From assembly GCF_002954265.1 (NCBI RefSeq), contig NZ_PPSL01000005.1, forward strand, positions 310,001 through 374,000: a DNA stretch of 64,000 nucleotides, given 5' to 3'. The stretch is from Flavipsychrobacter stenotrophus. Its GTDB lineage: Bacteria > Bacteroidota > Bacteroidia > Chitinophagales > Chitinophagaceae. Position numbers and translations under genes: made by a program. Every line of letters starts with the position of its first letter. The first letter of the stretch is position 1. This document shows positions 54,149 to 63,068 of the stretch, one piece after another. The notes below the pieces were generated by a model. That model did not search any database. It had not been told where the DNA came from and worked only from the letters and a program-made list of their open reading frames with translations.

Positions 54149-57100
54149 TCAACTAAATAAGAATGCAATATCGTCTTTGGTTAATCGCTTCATAAATGCG
54201 TTATCATCAGACACCAGCTCATTTGCAAGGTTGCGTTTCTGCTCCTGCAGTTGCAGCATCTTTTCCTCCAATGTGTCTTTACAGATCAACCTGTATGCAA
54301 AGATATTTTTGGTCTGGCCGATACGGTGAGTACGGTCAATGGCCTGTTGTTCTACTGCGGGGTTCCACCACGGATCTACTATGTATACGTAATCTGCTGC
54401 TGTAAGGTTCAAACCAATACCACCGGCCTTCAGTGAAATAAGGAATACCCTGCACTCGTGATTGTTCTGGAATTCATTGATAGCATTCTCACGTTCTGTT
54501 GCCGAGCTACTACCGTCGAAGTACACATATGGAATATTTTCCTTTTCCATATTCTCCTTGATCAGGCCCAGCATACCCAGGAACTGGGAGAAAATGAGCA
54601 CCTTATGATCGCCTACGTTCTCAGTGATCTCGCGAGATAGCTCATCCAGCTTAATAGAATGATTGGCAAATTTTTCTTCGTCGTTCATGATAGCTGGTGA
54701 ATCGCATATCTGCCTGAGTTTGGTAAGTCCCTGCAAAATGTGCATCTGCGACTTTTCCATACCCTTCTCTTCAATGATGCCCAGTATCTGCGAGCGATAA
54801 GTATTGCGGTAGGCGTCATAGATCTTGCGCTGTTCCGGCCCCATCTCACAGTATAGGATCATCTCTGTCTTTTCAGGAAGATCTTTGGCCACCTGCTCTT
54901 TAGTGCGGCGCAGGAGGAACGGATAGGTCAACTTACGTAGCTGGCCCTTTACTTCTTCCTCACGGAATTTATCAATTGGTGTAGCAAACTCACTCATAAA
55001 GAACTCTCTGCTACCCAGCATACCGGGGTTAAGGAAGTTCATCTGTGCATAAAGGTCGAATGTATTGTTCTGCAAAGGTGTACCACTCAATGCCAACCTA
55101 TTCTTACAGTTAAGTAACAGGGCAGCCTTGGCTACCTGCGACTGTGGATTTTTGATAGACTGCGACTCATCAAGTACGACGTAGTCAAACTCTATCTCCT
55201 TGAACATCTTAATGTCGCTGCGCATCGTACCATAGGTAGTGATGATGACGTCAAAATTTTCGAATGCAGCAATTGACGCCGCACGCTTAGGACCATGGTG
55301 TATGGTCTTGGTGAGCGTAGGTGTAAATTTATCTATTTCCTTTTCCCAGTTAAACATAAGCGTAGTAGGACATACTACCAGATATTTAGGATGGTCGTGC
55401 GTGTTCTTATAATGCTGGAAGAATGTAAGGGTCTGTACTGTTTTACCAAGACCCATGTCATCGGCAAGGATACCACCCCAGCCGGCTTCATTGAGGAACT
55501 TCAGCCACTGGAAACCAGCTAACTGATAAGGACGCAGCACAGCCTGCAAGTGTTCAGGTGGCTTCAATTCACTGTAATCGTTCTCCAATATATTTTCCAG
55601 CCTTACCTTCTTTATTTCCAGCTCTTCGAGCAAAGAATTTTCATCGATCTCAGAAAGCAGATCATCTAATACACTGAAGTGATATTTTTTCAATCTCACC
55701 TTATTGCCCTTAGTCTCACCAACCTTCAGCAACAGTGTATATTTCTTCAACCAGTCTTCCGGCAGTAACCCTATTGAGCCATCGCCAAGACGAACGAAGT
55801 TTTGCTTCTGACCCAATGCACGTTTTACATCAATGATAGATACAGACTGATCGCCAAACTTCAGTTCAACAGAAGCATCGAACCAATCTATACCACTGCT
55901 TACCTGCACCGTAGTTTCAGGCTTGTGTGTGTTTACCCTCAGGTTCTTCAACCTGTCGAAACCACGCACATCAATATCCCACTCTTTGGCCTGCTCTGTA
56001 AAGCGCATGAACCAGTTGTTAGACAAAACTGCGGTACCCGGCAGGTAATAATAATTTTCTTTTTTATTGAACTGAATATCTGAGTGCAGTGTCTTGAGGC
56101 GCTCCAGCATTTCCAGCTCCAACTCTTCATTGCGCTTTACTATTCTTACTATTCCCTTTATTGGTTGTATAACATCACCAAAGAAATCGGGGGCTATCTC
56201 TACATTATCATAAGCAAACATAGGCTGCATGATAAAAATATTATCACGCTCCTGAAGATATAATCTTGTATCTGGCTTTACTTTTTCTACGTGTTCTATC
56301 AACTCTTCTGAGAAGTGTACATGGACCATTTTGTTCCACACCATTACCTTCTCATTAAGGAAATCATTCCAGTCACCTGCATTTACTGTTATAGCGCCAT
56401 CGGGCTGAAAAAGCTCCGTAAGCTCTATTTCTTTTAATGTACCCAGGCTGTATATCTTGTTATCATGGATAACAAGCGCAGAGTTCAACTGTTTTACCTC
56501 TTTATAAGCAACCGCGTTATTATCAACAATCCATTCAAGATTGATGCTGTATTTCTTACCCTTTTTCTTTATTTCAAGCTGGGGATGTACCAAAGTGTCG
56601 GAGAACGAAACCTGCTCCAGGCCTGCCGAAGAAATAGGTTTACCGGCTTTCTTGAGGTATACCAATGGATATGCAGAATAACGATTCAGTAATTTCTGGT
56701 ACTTAGGTAACAGGTATTCCCATAGTTGCTCGCGTACATCTTGTGGTGGTATGTTATTGAGCAGGTTATCATGCTCTGGCAGGAAATCGCCAAACGGCAT
56801 GTTTTTACGCGCGTACTTTATGAGTTCTTCACTCATAAACTTGCGCACCACCGGTAGCATTTCTCTTTCATTTTCCCTGTAGCGAAGCGGGTTGATATAC
56901 TGCTGCAACTCCAGCTTATCTATCTTACCGGTCATCTCCTTTTCTTCCTCATCGGTGGTGCCTGAAATGAGTAGTATATCTACATAAGGGAACTTAGTAT
57001 GCGAAGTATCCAGCAGCAATCCAAGGCGCTTCTGCTCTACGGCAATGGTTGGTATCTCTACCACCTCCACCTTTACCGGCTGTGCTACTACCGCTACTTT

Positions 57101-57883
57101 CTTTATGCTCGAATCAAGAACCCTTAAAAATGGCTTGCCATTTTCATAGACCCATGAGAATTTGCCCTTGAGATCATCGTTAAGTGAATAACCGTATTGC
57201 TCCAGCAGTTTATTTTTCTGCACATCCCAGTTTTGCATAGCCTGGAAAAACTGCGGACCATTCTTCTTTAAAACCTGAAGGAAGACAGTTGCTTTATGCA
57301 CACAGAGCGGAAATTTCTTTTCATCACATCCGCAAGAGGTATCAAAATAGCGCTCTTCGTTCTGCTTGATCTTTACATGGAAAATAGCATTACCATCTTC
57401 TACTTCCGCTTCAATCTTTTCGTTCTTACCCGATGTTAGATTGGCCTTATTATCAGCAGCCCAGTTTTCAGCGGTATCAATATCATGAGGAGAAGTGAAT
57501 ATCTGTAATACCTGGCGGCTCACCTGCCTCATACGCACTATAGTGTGCTTCTGATCATAGTTCACGTCGGTGTTTTCAAAGAAACCACTTTGTATAATAT
57601 CATTAAGCTGAAACAGCGCCGCTACTTCGTGGCGGCATATCTCACCCAGATTGTATGGGCACTGGCAACGCACAGATAATTCCTGGTGCTGCAGGTACTT
57701 ATTGATGGTAACTGTATAGTAGTTCTGGTAAAGATCGTTGCGCACACGAAAGCGCACTTGCTCTATGAGGTGATCCACATCGAGCATTTGTACGCCGGAG
57801 GTGTAAAAGATCTTTTTACCTCTACGAATTACTTCTTCAGTACCATGATTGTAAACAAACTTGAGAATTGCAGGTAGAGACAT
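54149..57883 (-). CDS. SNF2-family helicase-like ATPase with two SWIM zinc fingers
   Basis: A 1244-residue protein. Two SWIM fingers of identical spacing lie near the N-terminus: C73-x-C75-x7-C83-x-H85 and C184-x-C186-x7-C194-x-H196. A long middle region (about 200-780) contains the bacterial SNF2-associated domain. The SNF2 motor occupies about 787-1240: motif I GGILADDMGLGKTVQTL, motif II VVLDESQ (DESQ rather than DEAH), motif III ALSGTPLQNN, and motif VI QAIDRTHRIGQT. Such proteins translocate on duplex DNA and may remodel nucleoprotein. It has its own promoter and no partner gene. Confidence 0.92.
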   Translation of the reverse strand: MSLPAILKFVYNHGTEEVIRRGKKIFYTSGVQMLDVDHLIEQVRFRVRNDLYQNYYTVTINKYLQHQELSVRCQCPYNLGEICRHEVAALFQLNDIIQSGFFENTDVNYDQKHTIVRMRQVSRQVLQIFTSPHDIDTAENWAADNKANLTSGKNEKIEAEVEDGNAIFHVKIKQNEERYFDTSCGCDEKKFPLCVHKATVFLQVLKKNGPQFFQAMQNWDVQKNKLLEQYGYSLNDDLKGKFSWVYENGKPFLRVLDSSIKKVAVVAQPVKVEVVEIPTIAVEQKRLGLLLDTSHTKFPYVDILLISGTTDEEEKEMTGKIDKLELQQYINPLRYRENEREMLPVVRKFMSEELIKYARKNMPFGDFLPEHDNLLNNIPPQDVREQLWEYLLPKYQKLLNRYSAYPLVYLKKAGKPISSAGLEQVSFSDTLVHPQLEIKKKGKKYSINLEWIVDNNAVAYKEVKQLNSALVIHDNKIYSLGTLKEIELTELFQPDGAITVNAGDWNDFLNEKVMVWNKMVHVHFSEELIEHVEKVKPDTRLYLQERDNIFIMQPMFAYDNVEIAPDFFGDVIQPIKGIVRIVKRNEELELEMLERLKTLHSDIQFNKKENYYYLPGTAVLSNNWFMRFTEQAKEWDIDVRGFDRLKNLRVNTHKPETTVQVSSGIDWFDASVELKFGDQSVSIIDVKRALGQKQNFVRLGDGSIGLLPEDWLKKYTLLLKVGETKGNKVRLKKYHFSVLDDLLSEIDENSLLEELEIKKVRLENILENDYSELKPPEHLQAVLRPYQLAGFQWLKFLNEAGWGGILADDMGLGKTVQTLTFFQHYKNTHDHPKYLVVCPTTLMFNWEKEIDKFTPTLTKTIHHGPKRAASIAAFENFDVIITTYGTMRSDIKMFKEIEFDYVVLDESQSIKNPQSQVAKAALLLNCKNRLALSGTPLQNNTFDLYAQMNFLNPGMLGSREFFMSEFATPIDKFREEEVKGQLRKLTYPFLLRRTKEQVAKDLPEKTEMILYCEMGPEQRKIYDAYRNTYRSQILGIIEEKGMEKSQMHILQGLTKLRQICDSPAIMNDEEKFANHSIKLDELSREITENVGDHKVLIFSQFLGMLGLIKENMEKENIPYVYFDGSSSATERENAINEFQNNHECRVFLISLKAGGIGLNLTAADYVYIVDPWWNPAVEQQAIDRTHRIGQTKNIFAYRLICKDTLEEKMLQLQEQKRNLANELVSDDNAFMKRLTKDDIAFLFS

Positions 57884-57917
57884 TCAATGATATGCCGGAT
57901 TGAGAAATGGCAATCTG

Positions 57918-57949
57918 CAAAAGTACCGAAAAAAGTACCTTCGACCCAA
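57918..57949 (-). promoter_or_regulatory. Bacteroidota-type promoter of the SNF2 gene
   Basis: TACTTTTG (perfect TAnnTTTG) at 57925..57918 and TTG at 57949..57947, 21 bases apart on the minus strand, about 35 bases before the start codon. Confidence 0.6.
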
Positions 57950-58092
57950 GAAAAATATTAATAAACGCTGTGTTAAATATATTGCTCCACTTATCCGTAA
58001 CGCTTATCAGACATATGTCTCAGCCAATGCCTCAGCAAAGTATCTCGTATATCCCTTTGTGTACAAGATCAAAATTGCACAATTGCCCATAA

Positions 58093-58130
58093 AAACAAAG
58101 AACCGGTTCCTTTTGTGGAAACCGGCTCTT
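58093..58130 (-). terminator. Intrinsic terminator after the PorP/SprF gene
   Basis: Minus strand AAGAGCCGGTTTCC, loop, GGAACCGGTTCTT, with one or two bulges, then TTGTTTTTA. Confidence 0.75.
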
Positions 58131-58158
58131 GAATATTGTCAATGTATTTTGATAACGA

Positions 58159-59199
58159 TTAGTACAGTTTAGGGCAAGACCAGTTGTATGCCGGAGCGCG
58201 CTCGTGACGGTTGATCACGCCGAAGTAAAGCAATGATATTTCGTAAGCACCCAATCCCTTTGTAGCAGGAGTGAAAGTAGATACGTTAACGTCGTAGCTT
58301 AACCCAATACGCATTTTAGACCATTCTATAGCTATGTAAGGAGCCAATGCATCGTTGTAACGGTACCAGCCACCTAGGTAAAGAACAGTATTACGCTGAT
58401 AGTCCAGATCGTGACCCGGATTCATAACGAATCCTACCGCCGCACCTAACAGAACTTCTGTAGCTGAAGCCTGACTTTGGTACAACGCACTTGCATACAA
58501 AACAGTATTCTCATTCAGATCGAACGAACCACCCAGGTAAGCTGTAGTACGGGCGTGGATCTGGTGATTATCATTCAGGAACGTCTCCACTGGCTGCGTC
58601 ATGTGGTAATAAGACAAACCAGCATAGGCAGATGCATGTTCAGAAACCTTACCGGTATACATCAGACCACCATTGAAATCGGGATAAGAAAGATCGGCGT
58701 TAGTGAAAGTTTCGTGTGTTGTATATGGCGTACCACCCGTAGATGCACTAAACTGATCTTCGAAAGTCAGTTTTGAGAAATCGAGATGCTTCTGAACAAG
58801 ATACCCCTGCAAACCAAAAGACAAGTGCTGCAATTTATCGCGGCCAAAACCTTTGTGGTAGGCCAAAGAAAGAGCAGCAGTAGTATTTTGCAAACCACCT
58901 GTACCCGACTTATCGTACAATACCAACATACCGATACCCAATGCATCGCCTTCCGGTAATTTACCCTTAAGCATAGCCATATCATAAGATACTGTACCTG
59001 TTATATATGGAGTCGACGATACCGAAGACCATTGGTTACGATAATTGGCTGCAAAGCGAAAGTCATCGGGTACCAACCCTGTTTGCGCAGGGTTCAGAGT
59101 GAGTGGGGAAGTAAAGTATTGCGTAAAATGCACATCCTGCGCCAAAGCACTGCCAGCAAGCATTAACGAAGCACCTAACCCGAGTAGTGATTTTTTCAT
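58159..59199 (-). CDS. PorP/SprF family T9SS outer membrane protein
   Basis: About 346 residues. Signal peptide MKKSLLGLGASLMLAGSALA, then the PorP/SprF start QDVHFTQYFTSPLTLNPAQT and a barrel of roughly 14 strands (FRFAANYRNQWSSV; GIGMLVLYDKSGTGGL; FGLQGYLVQKHLDF; closing AYEISLLYFGVI). PorP/SprF proteins act with T9SS and gliding components, often as surface anchors for large adhesins. Here it stands alone, without an adhesin gene. The start at 59199 is chosen because the signal peptide begins there. Confidence 0.9.
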   Translation of the reverse strand: MKKSLLGLGASLMLAGSALAQDVHFTQYFTSPLTLNPAQTGLVPDDFRFAANYRNQWSSVSSTPYITGTVSYDMAMLKGKLPEGDALGIGMLVLYDKSGTGGLQNTTAALSLAYHKGFGRDKLQHLSFGLQGYLVQKHLDFSKLTFEDQFSASTGGTPYTTHETFTNADLSYPDFNGGLMYTGKVSEHASAYAGLSYYHMTQPVETFLNDNHQIHARTTAYLGGSFDLNENTVLYASALYQSQASATEVLLGAAVGFVMNPGHDLDYQRNTVLYLGGWYRYNDALAPYIAIEWSKMRIGLSYDVNVSTFTPATKGLGAYEISLLYFGVINRHERAPAYNWSCPKLY

Positions 59200-59292
59200 T
59201 TTTGTTAATTTTAATCTAAAGCCAAAATACAGAAGCAAATTAATCCAATTATTCTATCTAAACAAGACATAGACAAAATTCTTTTGGTTGGG

Positions 59293-59943
59293 TTACGCCT
59301 GCCTTTTCTTGCCAAACGATAAATCTCCCGCGTCGCCAAGACCCGGAACGATATATCCTTTTGGTGTTAATTCATCGTCAATTACTGCGGCCCATATATG
59401 TGCATTGGGAAATTTAGCGGCAACAGCCTCAACACCAACTGTGCATGCTATTGCTGTAACTATATGAATTTCAGATGGTTGATCGAACTCCAATAATGCT
59501 TGTATTGCTAATATAAGCGAAGCGCCGGTTGCCAGCATCGGATCTGCAATGATCAATGGACGCCCTTTAAGTGCAGGGCTGGTAATATACTCCTGCTCTA
59601 TGCTGAAAGCATCCTCTTTATTGTGTTTGCGATAGGCACCAATAAAACCACAATCTGCCTTATCAAAGAAATTCATCATACCTTGATATAATGGCAATCC
59701 CGCACGCAGTATTGTAGCAATTACAGGCTGCGTTTCCAATACCGAACAAGTGGTCTGGGCCATTGGCGTTTGCACCGTTATTTGCTTGTACTTCATTAGT
59801 TTACTGATCTCATAGGCTGTCACCTCACCTATGCGCTCCAGGTTGCGGCGAAAGCGCGCCCTGTCGGTTTGCACATCCACATTACGCATATCGCTCACCC
59901 ATTCTGAGACAAGGGAATTAGAAACGCTCAGATTAGTTATCAT
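59293..59943 (-). CDS. upp: Uracil phosphoribosyltransferase
   Basis: A 216-residue pyrimidine salvage enzyme making UMP from uracil and PRPP. Conserved RAGLPLYQGMM near 80-90, the PRPP loop LIIADPMLATGAS near 130-142, and the uracil-binding end GYIVPGLGDAGDLSFG. The ATG at 59943 (MITNLSVSNS) is chosen: the longer frame adds 33 residues unlike the family. A TACTTTTC near-match to the -7 box lies at 59969..59962. Confidence 0.94.
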   Translation of the reverse strand: MITNLSVSNSLVSEWVSDMRNVDVQTDRARFRRNLERIGEVTAYEISKLMKYKQITVQTPMAQTTCSVLETQPVIATILRAGLPLYQGMMNFFDKADCGFIGAYRKHNKEDAFSIEQEYITSPALKGRPLIIADPMLATGASLILAIQALLEFDQPSEIHIVTAIACTVGVEAVAAKFPNAHIWAAVIDDELTPKGYIVPGLGDAGDLSFGKKRQA

Positions 59944-60023
59944 ACTTATTCTAAATTTCCCGAAAAGTACCGCAAAAAAGTGAAATGTTGATGAGTTTGC
60001 TGAAAGTTGACCTGTTTTACCCA

Positions 60024-60057
60024 CAAAAAACAAGCCCGACATCTCTGCCGGACTTGT
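60024..60057 (-). terminator. Intrinsic terminator after the alcohol dehydrogenase gene
   Basis: Minus strand ACAAGTCCGGCAGAG..., pairing with CGGGCTTGT, followed by TTTTTTG. The stem has one or two mismatches. Confidence 0.65.
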
Positions 60058-60078
60058 TGATATGTAGATCGAATTGTA

Positions 60079-61167
60079 TTACTTCAGCGATTGCATGTCT
60101 ATTATATAACGGAATCTAACCTCTTCATCTTTTATTTTATCGAACGCGTCGTTAATGTCTTCCATGTCGATCAGCTCAACATGGGGAAGAACATTGTTGG
60201 CAGCACAGAAATTAAGCACTTCCTGCGTTTCTGCGACACCCCCTATTAGCGACCCACCAATTGACCTGTTCTTCATAGCGACTTCATTGTTATCGGTCTC
60301 CTCCTTATATGGGCCTAACAATCCAACTGTTACAAGGCTGCCGTGCACATTGAGTAGCTTCACATATGGATTTACATCAAAAGCATAAGGTATTGTAATT
60401 AAAATGAAGTCAAATGTAAGTTCACGTTCCTTCATAGCATCATCGTCGCCTGAGATCAGTACATCATCGGCACCCAAGGCACGTGCCGCTTCGCGTTTTT
60501 CTTCCTTTGTAGTAATAGCAGTTACCGAGGCGCCCATTGCCTTTGCAAGCATTACTGCCATATGGCCTAGTCCGCCTATACCTGCTATACCCACCTTGGT
60601 GCCCAACTTTACTCCTGCTTTTTTGAGCGGTGAATAAGTAGTTATACCTGCACAGAGTATAGGTGCCGCTGCTTTAATATCAAGCGACGGAGGTATGGAT
60701 AATACAAAATGTTCCTTGGCAACCAGGTGAGTAGAATAACCTCCGAATGTATTGAATCCTTCCGCCGGCTTCAAATAACCGTTGTAGGTCATAGTAGCAC
60801 CATGTGGTCCCTGGCAATACTGTTCCTCACCGCTTGTGCAAGGCTTACAATGGTGACAGCTGTCTACCATGCAACCAACCCCAACTATGTCGCCTGTTTT
60901 ATGATTGGTGACTTCGGGGCCTATTTCAATTATCCTTCCAATGACCTCATGGCCCGGCACACATGGATAAATTGTGTTCTTCCAGTCATTATTCACCTGG
61001 TGAATGTCGGAATGGCATACGCCGCAATAAAGCACTTCAATAAGTACCTCATCCCGTTGAGGCTTGGTTCGCTCAATATCCATTGGCTGGAGGGTCTTAC
61101 CTCCAATAAGAGAGCCTGTTGCTCCGTATCCCTTTGCTATAAAACTGTTGCCGGTAGTTGCATCCAT
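60079..61167 (-). CDS. Zinc-dependent alcohol dehydrogenase, YahK/cinnamyl-alcohol type
   Basis: A 362-residue medium-chain dehydrogenase. Catalytic zinc ligands C48 (VLYCGVCHSD), H73 and E74 (CVPGHEVIG); structural zinc C104, C107, C110 and C118. The cofactor motif GIGGLGHMAVMLAK lies near 195-208 and suits NADP. The pattern matches the CAD/YahK branch that reduces aldehydes with broad specificity. Transcribed alone between upp and the pirin gene. Confidence 0.92.
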   Translation of the reverse strand: MDATTGNSFIAKGYGATGSLIGGKTLQPMDIERTKPQRDEVLIEVLYCGVCHSDIHQVNNDWKNTIYPCVPGHEVIGRIIEIGPEVTNHKTGDIVGVGCMVDSCHHCKPCTSGEEQYCQGPHGATMTYNGYLKPAEGFNTFGGYSTHLVAKEHFVLSIPPSLDIKAAAPILCAGITTYSPLKKAGVKLGTKVGIAGIGGLGHMAVMLAKAMGASVTAITTKEEKREAARALGADDVLISGDDDAMKERELTFDFILITIPYAFDVNPYVKLLNVHGSLVTVGLLGPYKEETDNNEVAMKNRSIGGSLIGGVAETQEVLNFCAANNVLPHVELIDMEDINDAFDKIKDEEVRFRYIIDMQSLK

Positions 61168-61350
61168 GATTTAAACGTGGTTTGTATTTATGTTGTAAAT
61201 ACAGTGCCAGATTCGCCTGGTGTGCAAATTGCTGCTTTGTGCCACAAATAGTGGGGAGCAGGCAACAATTTTGTACAATGACCTCCACAAGATATTATTC
61301 CATGCAGAGGCGAATGAAATAATAAAAACATATACTTGTATTGGTTTTAT

Positions 61351-61382
61351 CACTTTTGCAATAAAAATACATGTACGTACAT
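61351..61382 (+). promoter_or_regulatory. Possible promoter and operator of the pirin gene
   Basis: CACTTTTG (7 of 8 matches to TAnnTTTG) at 61351..61358, followed by the perfect 12-base palindrome ATGTACGTACAT at 61371..61382, 28 bases before the start codon. The palindrome would lie just past the transcription start, a usual place for a repressor. Confidence 0.35.
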
Positions 61383-61409
61383 TTGTTTTAGTATTAAAGA
61401 CGTAATCTC

Positions 61410-62387
61410 ATGGAAAGGAAAGACTTTATAAAGAAAGGCATACTGGGCACTATCGTTTCGTTTGTAGCCGGTTCATTTGGCAACAAAGTAAATGCTGCCT
61501 ATAAACTGGTAAACAGCCGCTACCGTGGAGTGGAAGGAGTACTCTCCCCTACCAATACCCATATGGTGGGCAATGGATTTAAGGTGATGAACTTCTTTCC
61601 TAACGGTAAAGGTTTTGAAGAGCGCATGAGTCCCTTCTTTCTACTCGACTTTAATGCTGAAGTTAATTTTCCGCCATCAGACATTTCGCAGGGTGTGGGC
61701 GTGCATCCACATAGAGGCATTGAGACGATCACTTTCGCATATAAGGGCGGCGTAGAACACCATGATAGCAAGGGCAACCATGGCATAATAGGCAAAGGCA
61801 ATATACAGTGGATGACCGCTGGCGGTGGTGTGCTACACAAAGAATATCACGAGAAGAACTTCAATAAAAATGGCGGTGCATTCGAGATGGTACAGCTTTG
61901 GATAAACCTGCCGAAAGCGCACAAGATGACACCGGCTAAATACCAGAGTATTGCCCATAACAGCAAGCCTAAACACACCCTACCCAACAATATGGGAGTG
62001 ATACATGTGGTAGCAGGTGAATACAGCGGCGTAAAAGGGATTGCCAGCACTTTCTCCCCTATTCACATGTATGACATGCACCTGAATGATAATGCAGATT
62101 TTACATTTACGCTACCAGGAAACTACAACACGGGTATATTGGTAGTAGATGGGTCAATAATAATAAACAACACGGCAGCGCCAGAGAATCATTATGTGCA
62201 GCTGAAAAACGAAAATGGTGACATACATATAAAAGCGAATGCCAAAACTACATTGCTCCTGCTAAGTGGCGAGCCATTGAACGAACCATTTGTAGGGTAT
62301 GGCCCATTTGTAATGAATACCGAAGCAGAGATACACCAGGCTATAGAAGATTATAATCAGGGAAAATTTGGTTTTTTGAAGGATTAG
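61410..62387 (+). CDS. Pirin family cupin protein with an N-terminal export-like signal
   Basis: A 325-residue protein. Residues 1-29 look like an export signal (MERKDFIKKGILGTIVSFVAG), with an RKDF start recalling twin-arginine signals but lacking the second Arg. The pirin N-cupin follows at about 50-170: HPHRGIETITFAYKGGVEHH carries the metal-binding His, and GNIQWMTAGGGVLHKEYHE the remaining ligands. A C-terminal cupin spans about 195-300. Pirins bind iron and some act as quercetinases. Export of a pirin is common in Bacteroidota annotation but not well understood. Confidence 0.88.
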   Translation: MERKDFIKKGILGTIVSFVAGSFGNKVNAAYKLVNSRYRGVEGVLSPTNTHMVGNGFKVMNFFPNGKGFEERMSPFFLLDFNAEVNFPPSDISQGVGVHPHRGIETITFAYKGGVEHHDSKGNHGIIGKGNIQWMTAGGGVLHKEYHEKNFNKNGGAFEMVQLWINLPKAHKMTPAKYQSIAHNSKPKHTLPNNMGVIHVVAGEYSGVKGIASTFSPIHMYDMHLNDNADFTFTLPGNYNTGILVVDGSIIINNTAAPENHYVQLKNENGDIHIKANAKTTLLLLSGEPLNEPFVGYGPFVMNTEAEIHQAIEDYNQGKFGFLKD

Positions 62388-63056
62388 TTAGTCGATCAAT
62401 CCGAGTTGTATTGCCACCTTTACCAGGGCAGCGGCATTCTTTACGCCCAGCTTCATCATCAGGCTTAGTCTGTGATTATCTACAGTGCGCTTGCTTACAA
62501 ATAGTTTATCAGCTATTTCCTGGCTGGTGAGGTCGGCAGCTATATACTGCATTACTTCTTTCTCCCTGCGCGAAAGAATCGGATCGGCAGATATTTGCTT
62601 CTTTGCCTGAAGTGTATCTCGTATCAACTTGTCTTTAAGCAATGGTTCAATGTAGTGTTCGCCTGCGTAAACTGTTCTTATTGCATCCAGCAATATCTCC
62701 TTTCGCGTAGTCTTTAATATGTAGCCGTTTGCCCCTTTGCGTAGCATCGTCTTTATGTAATAGACATTGTCCTGATTGGTAAGCGCCAATATCTTTATAG
62801 ACGGATATTGGATCAAAATCTGGTCGATAACCTCATCGCCCGTTTGTCCGGGCATCTGTATGTCCAGCAACAGCACATCAGGCTGTATGTATGTAAGCCC
62901 ATGTAATAATTCCCTTCCATTAGCATAGCTGCCTGCTATCTCAATACCTGTGGCTGGTGTAAGTATATGATGCAAACCATCTATTACCAGCGGATGGTCA
63001 TCGGCTATGGCAATTTTTATAACTCTACCTATATTCTCGCTAGTTTTCTCTGTCAT
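62388..63056 (-). CDS. LuxR/NarL-type response regulator
   Basis: A 222-residue regulator. Receiver domain with acidic pair IAIADDHPLV, phosphorylation site D65 (VLLLDIQMPG) and conserved Lys in YILKTTRKE; a C-terminal LuxR helix-turn-helix at about 158-218 (LSRREKEVMQYIAADLTSQE; VSKRTVDNHRLSLM). It lies 12 bases after the kinase gene and forms a two-component pair with it. Its stop codon directly abuts that of the convergent pirin gene with no base between. Confidence 0.95.
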   Translation of the reverse strand: MTEKTSENIGRVIKIAIADDHPLVIDGLHHILTPATGIEIAGSYANGRELLHGLTYIQPDVLLLDIQMPGQTGDEVIDQILIQYPSIKILALTNQDNVYYIKTMLRKGANGYILKTTRKEILLDAIRTVYAGEHYIEPLLKDKLIRDTLQAKKQISADPILSRREKEVMQYIAADLTSQEIADKLFVSKRTVDNHRLSLMMKLGVKNAAALVKVAIQLGLID

Positions 63057-63068
63057 TGTTTCTTGTTA

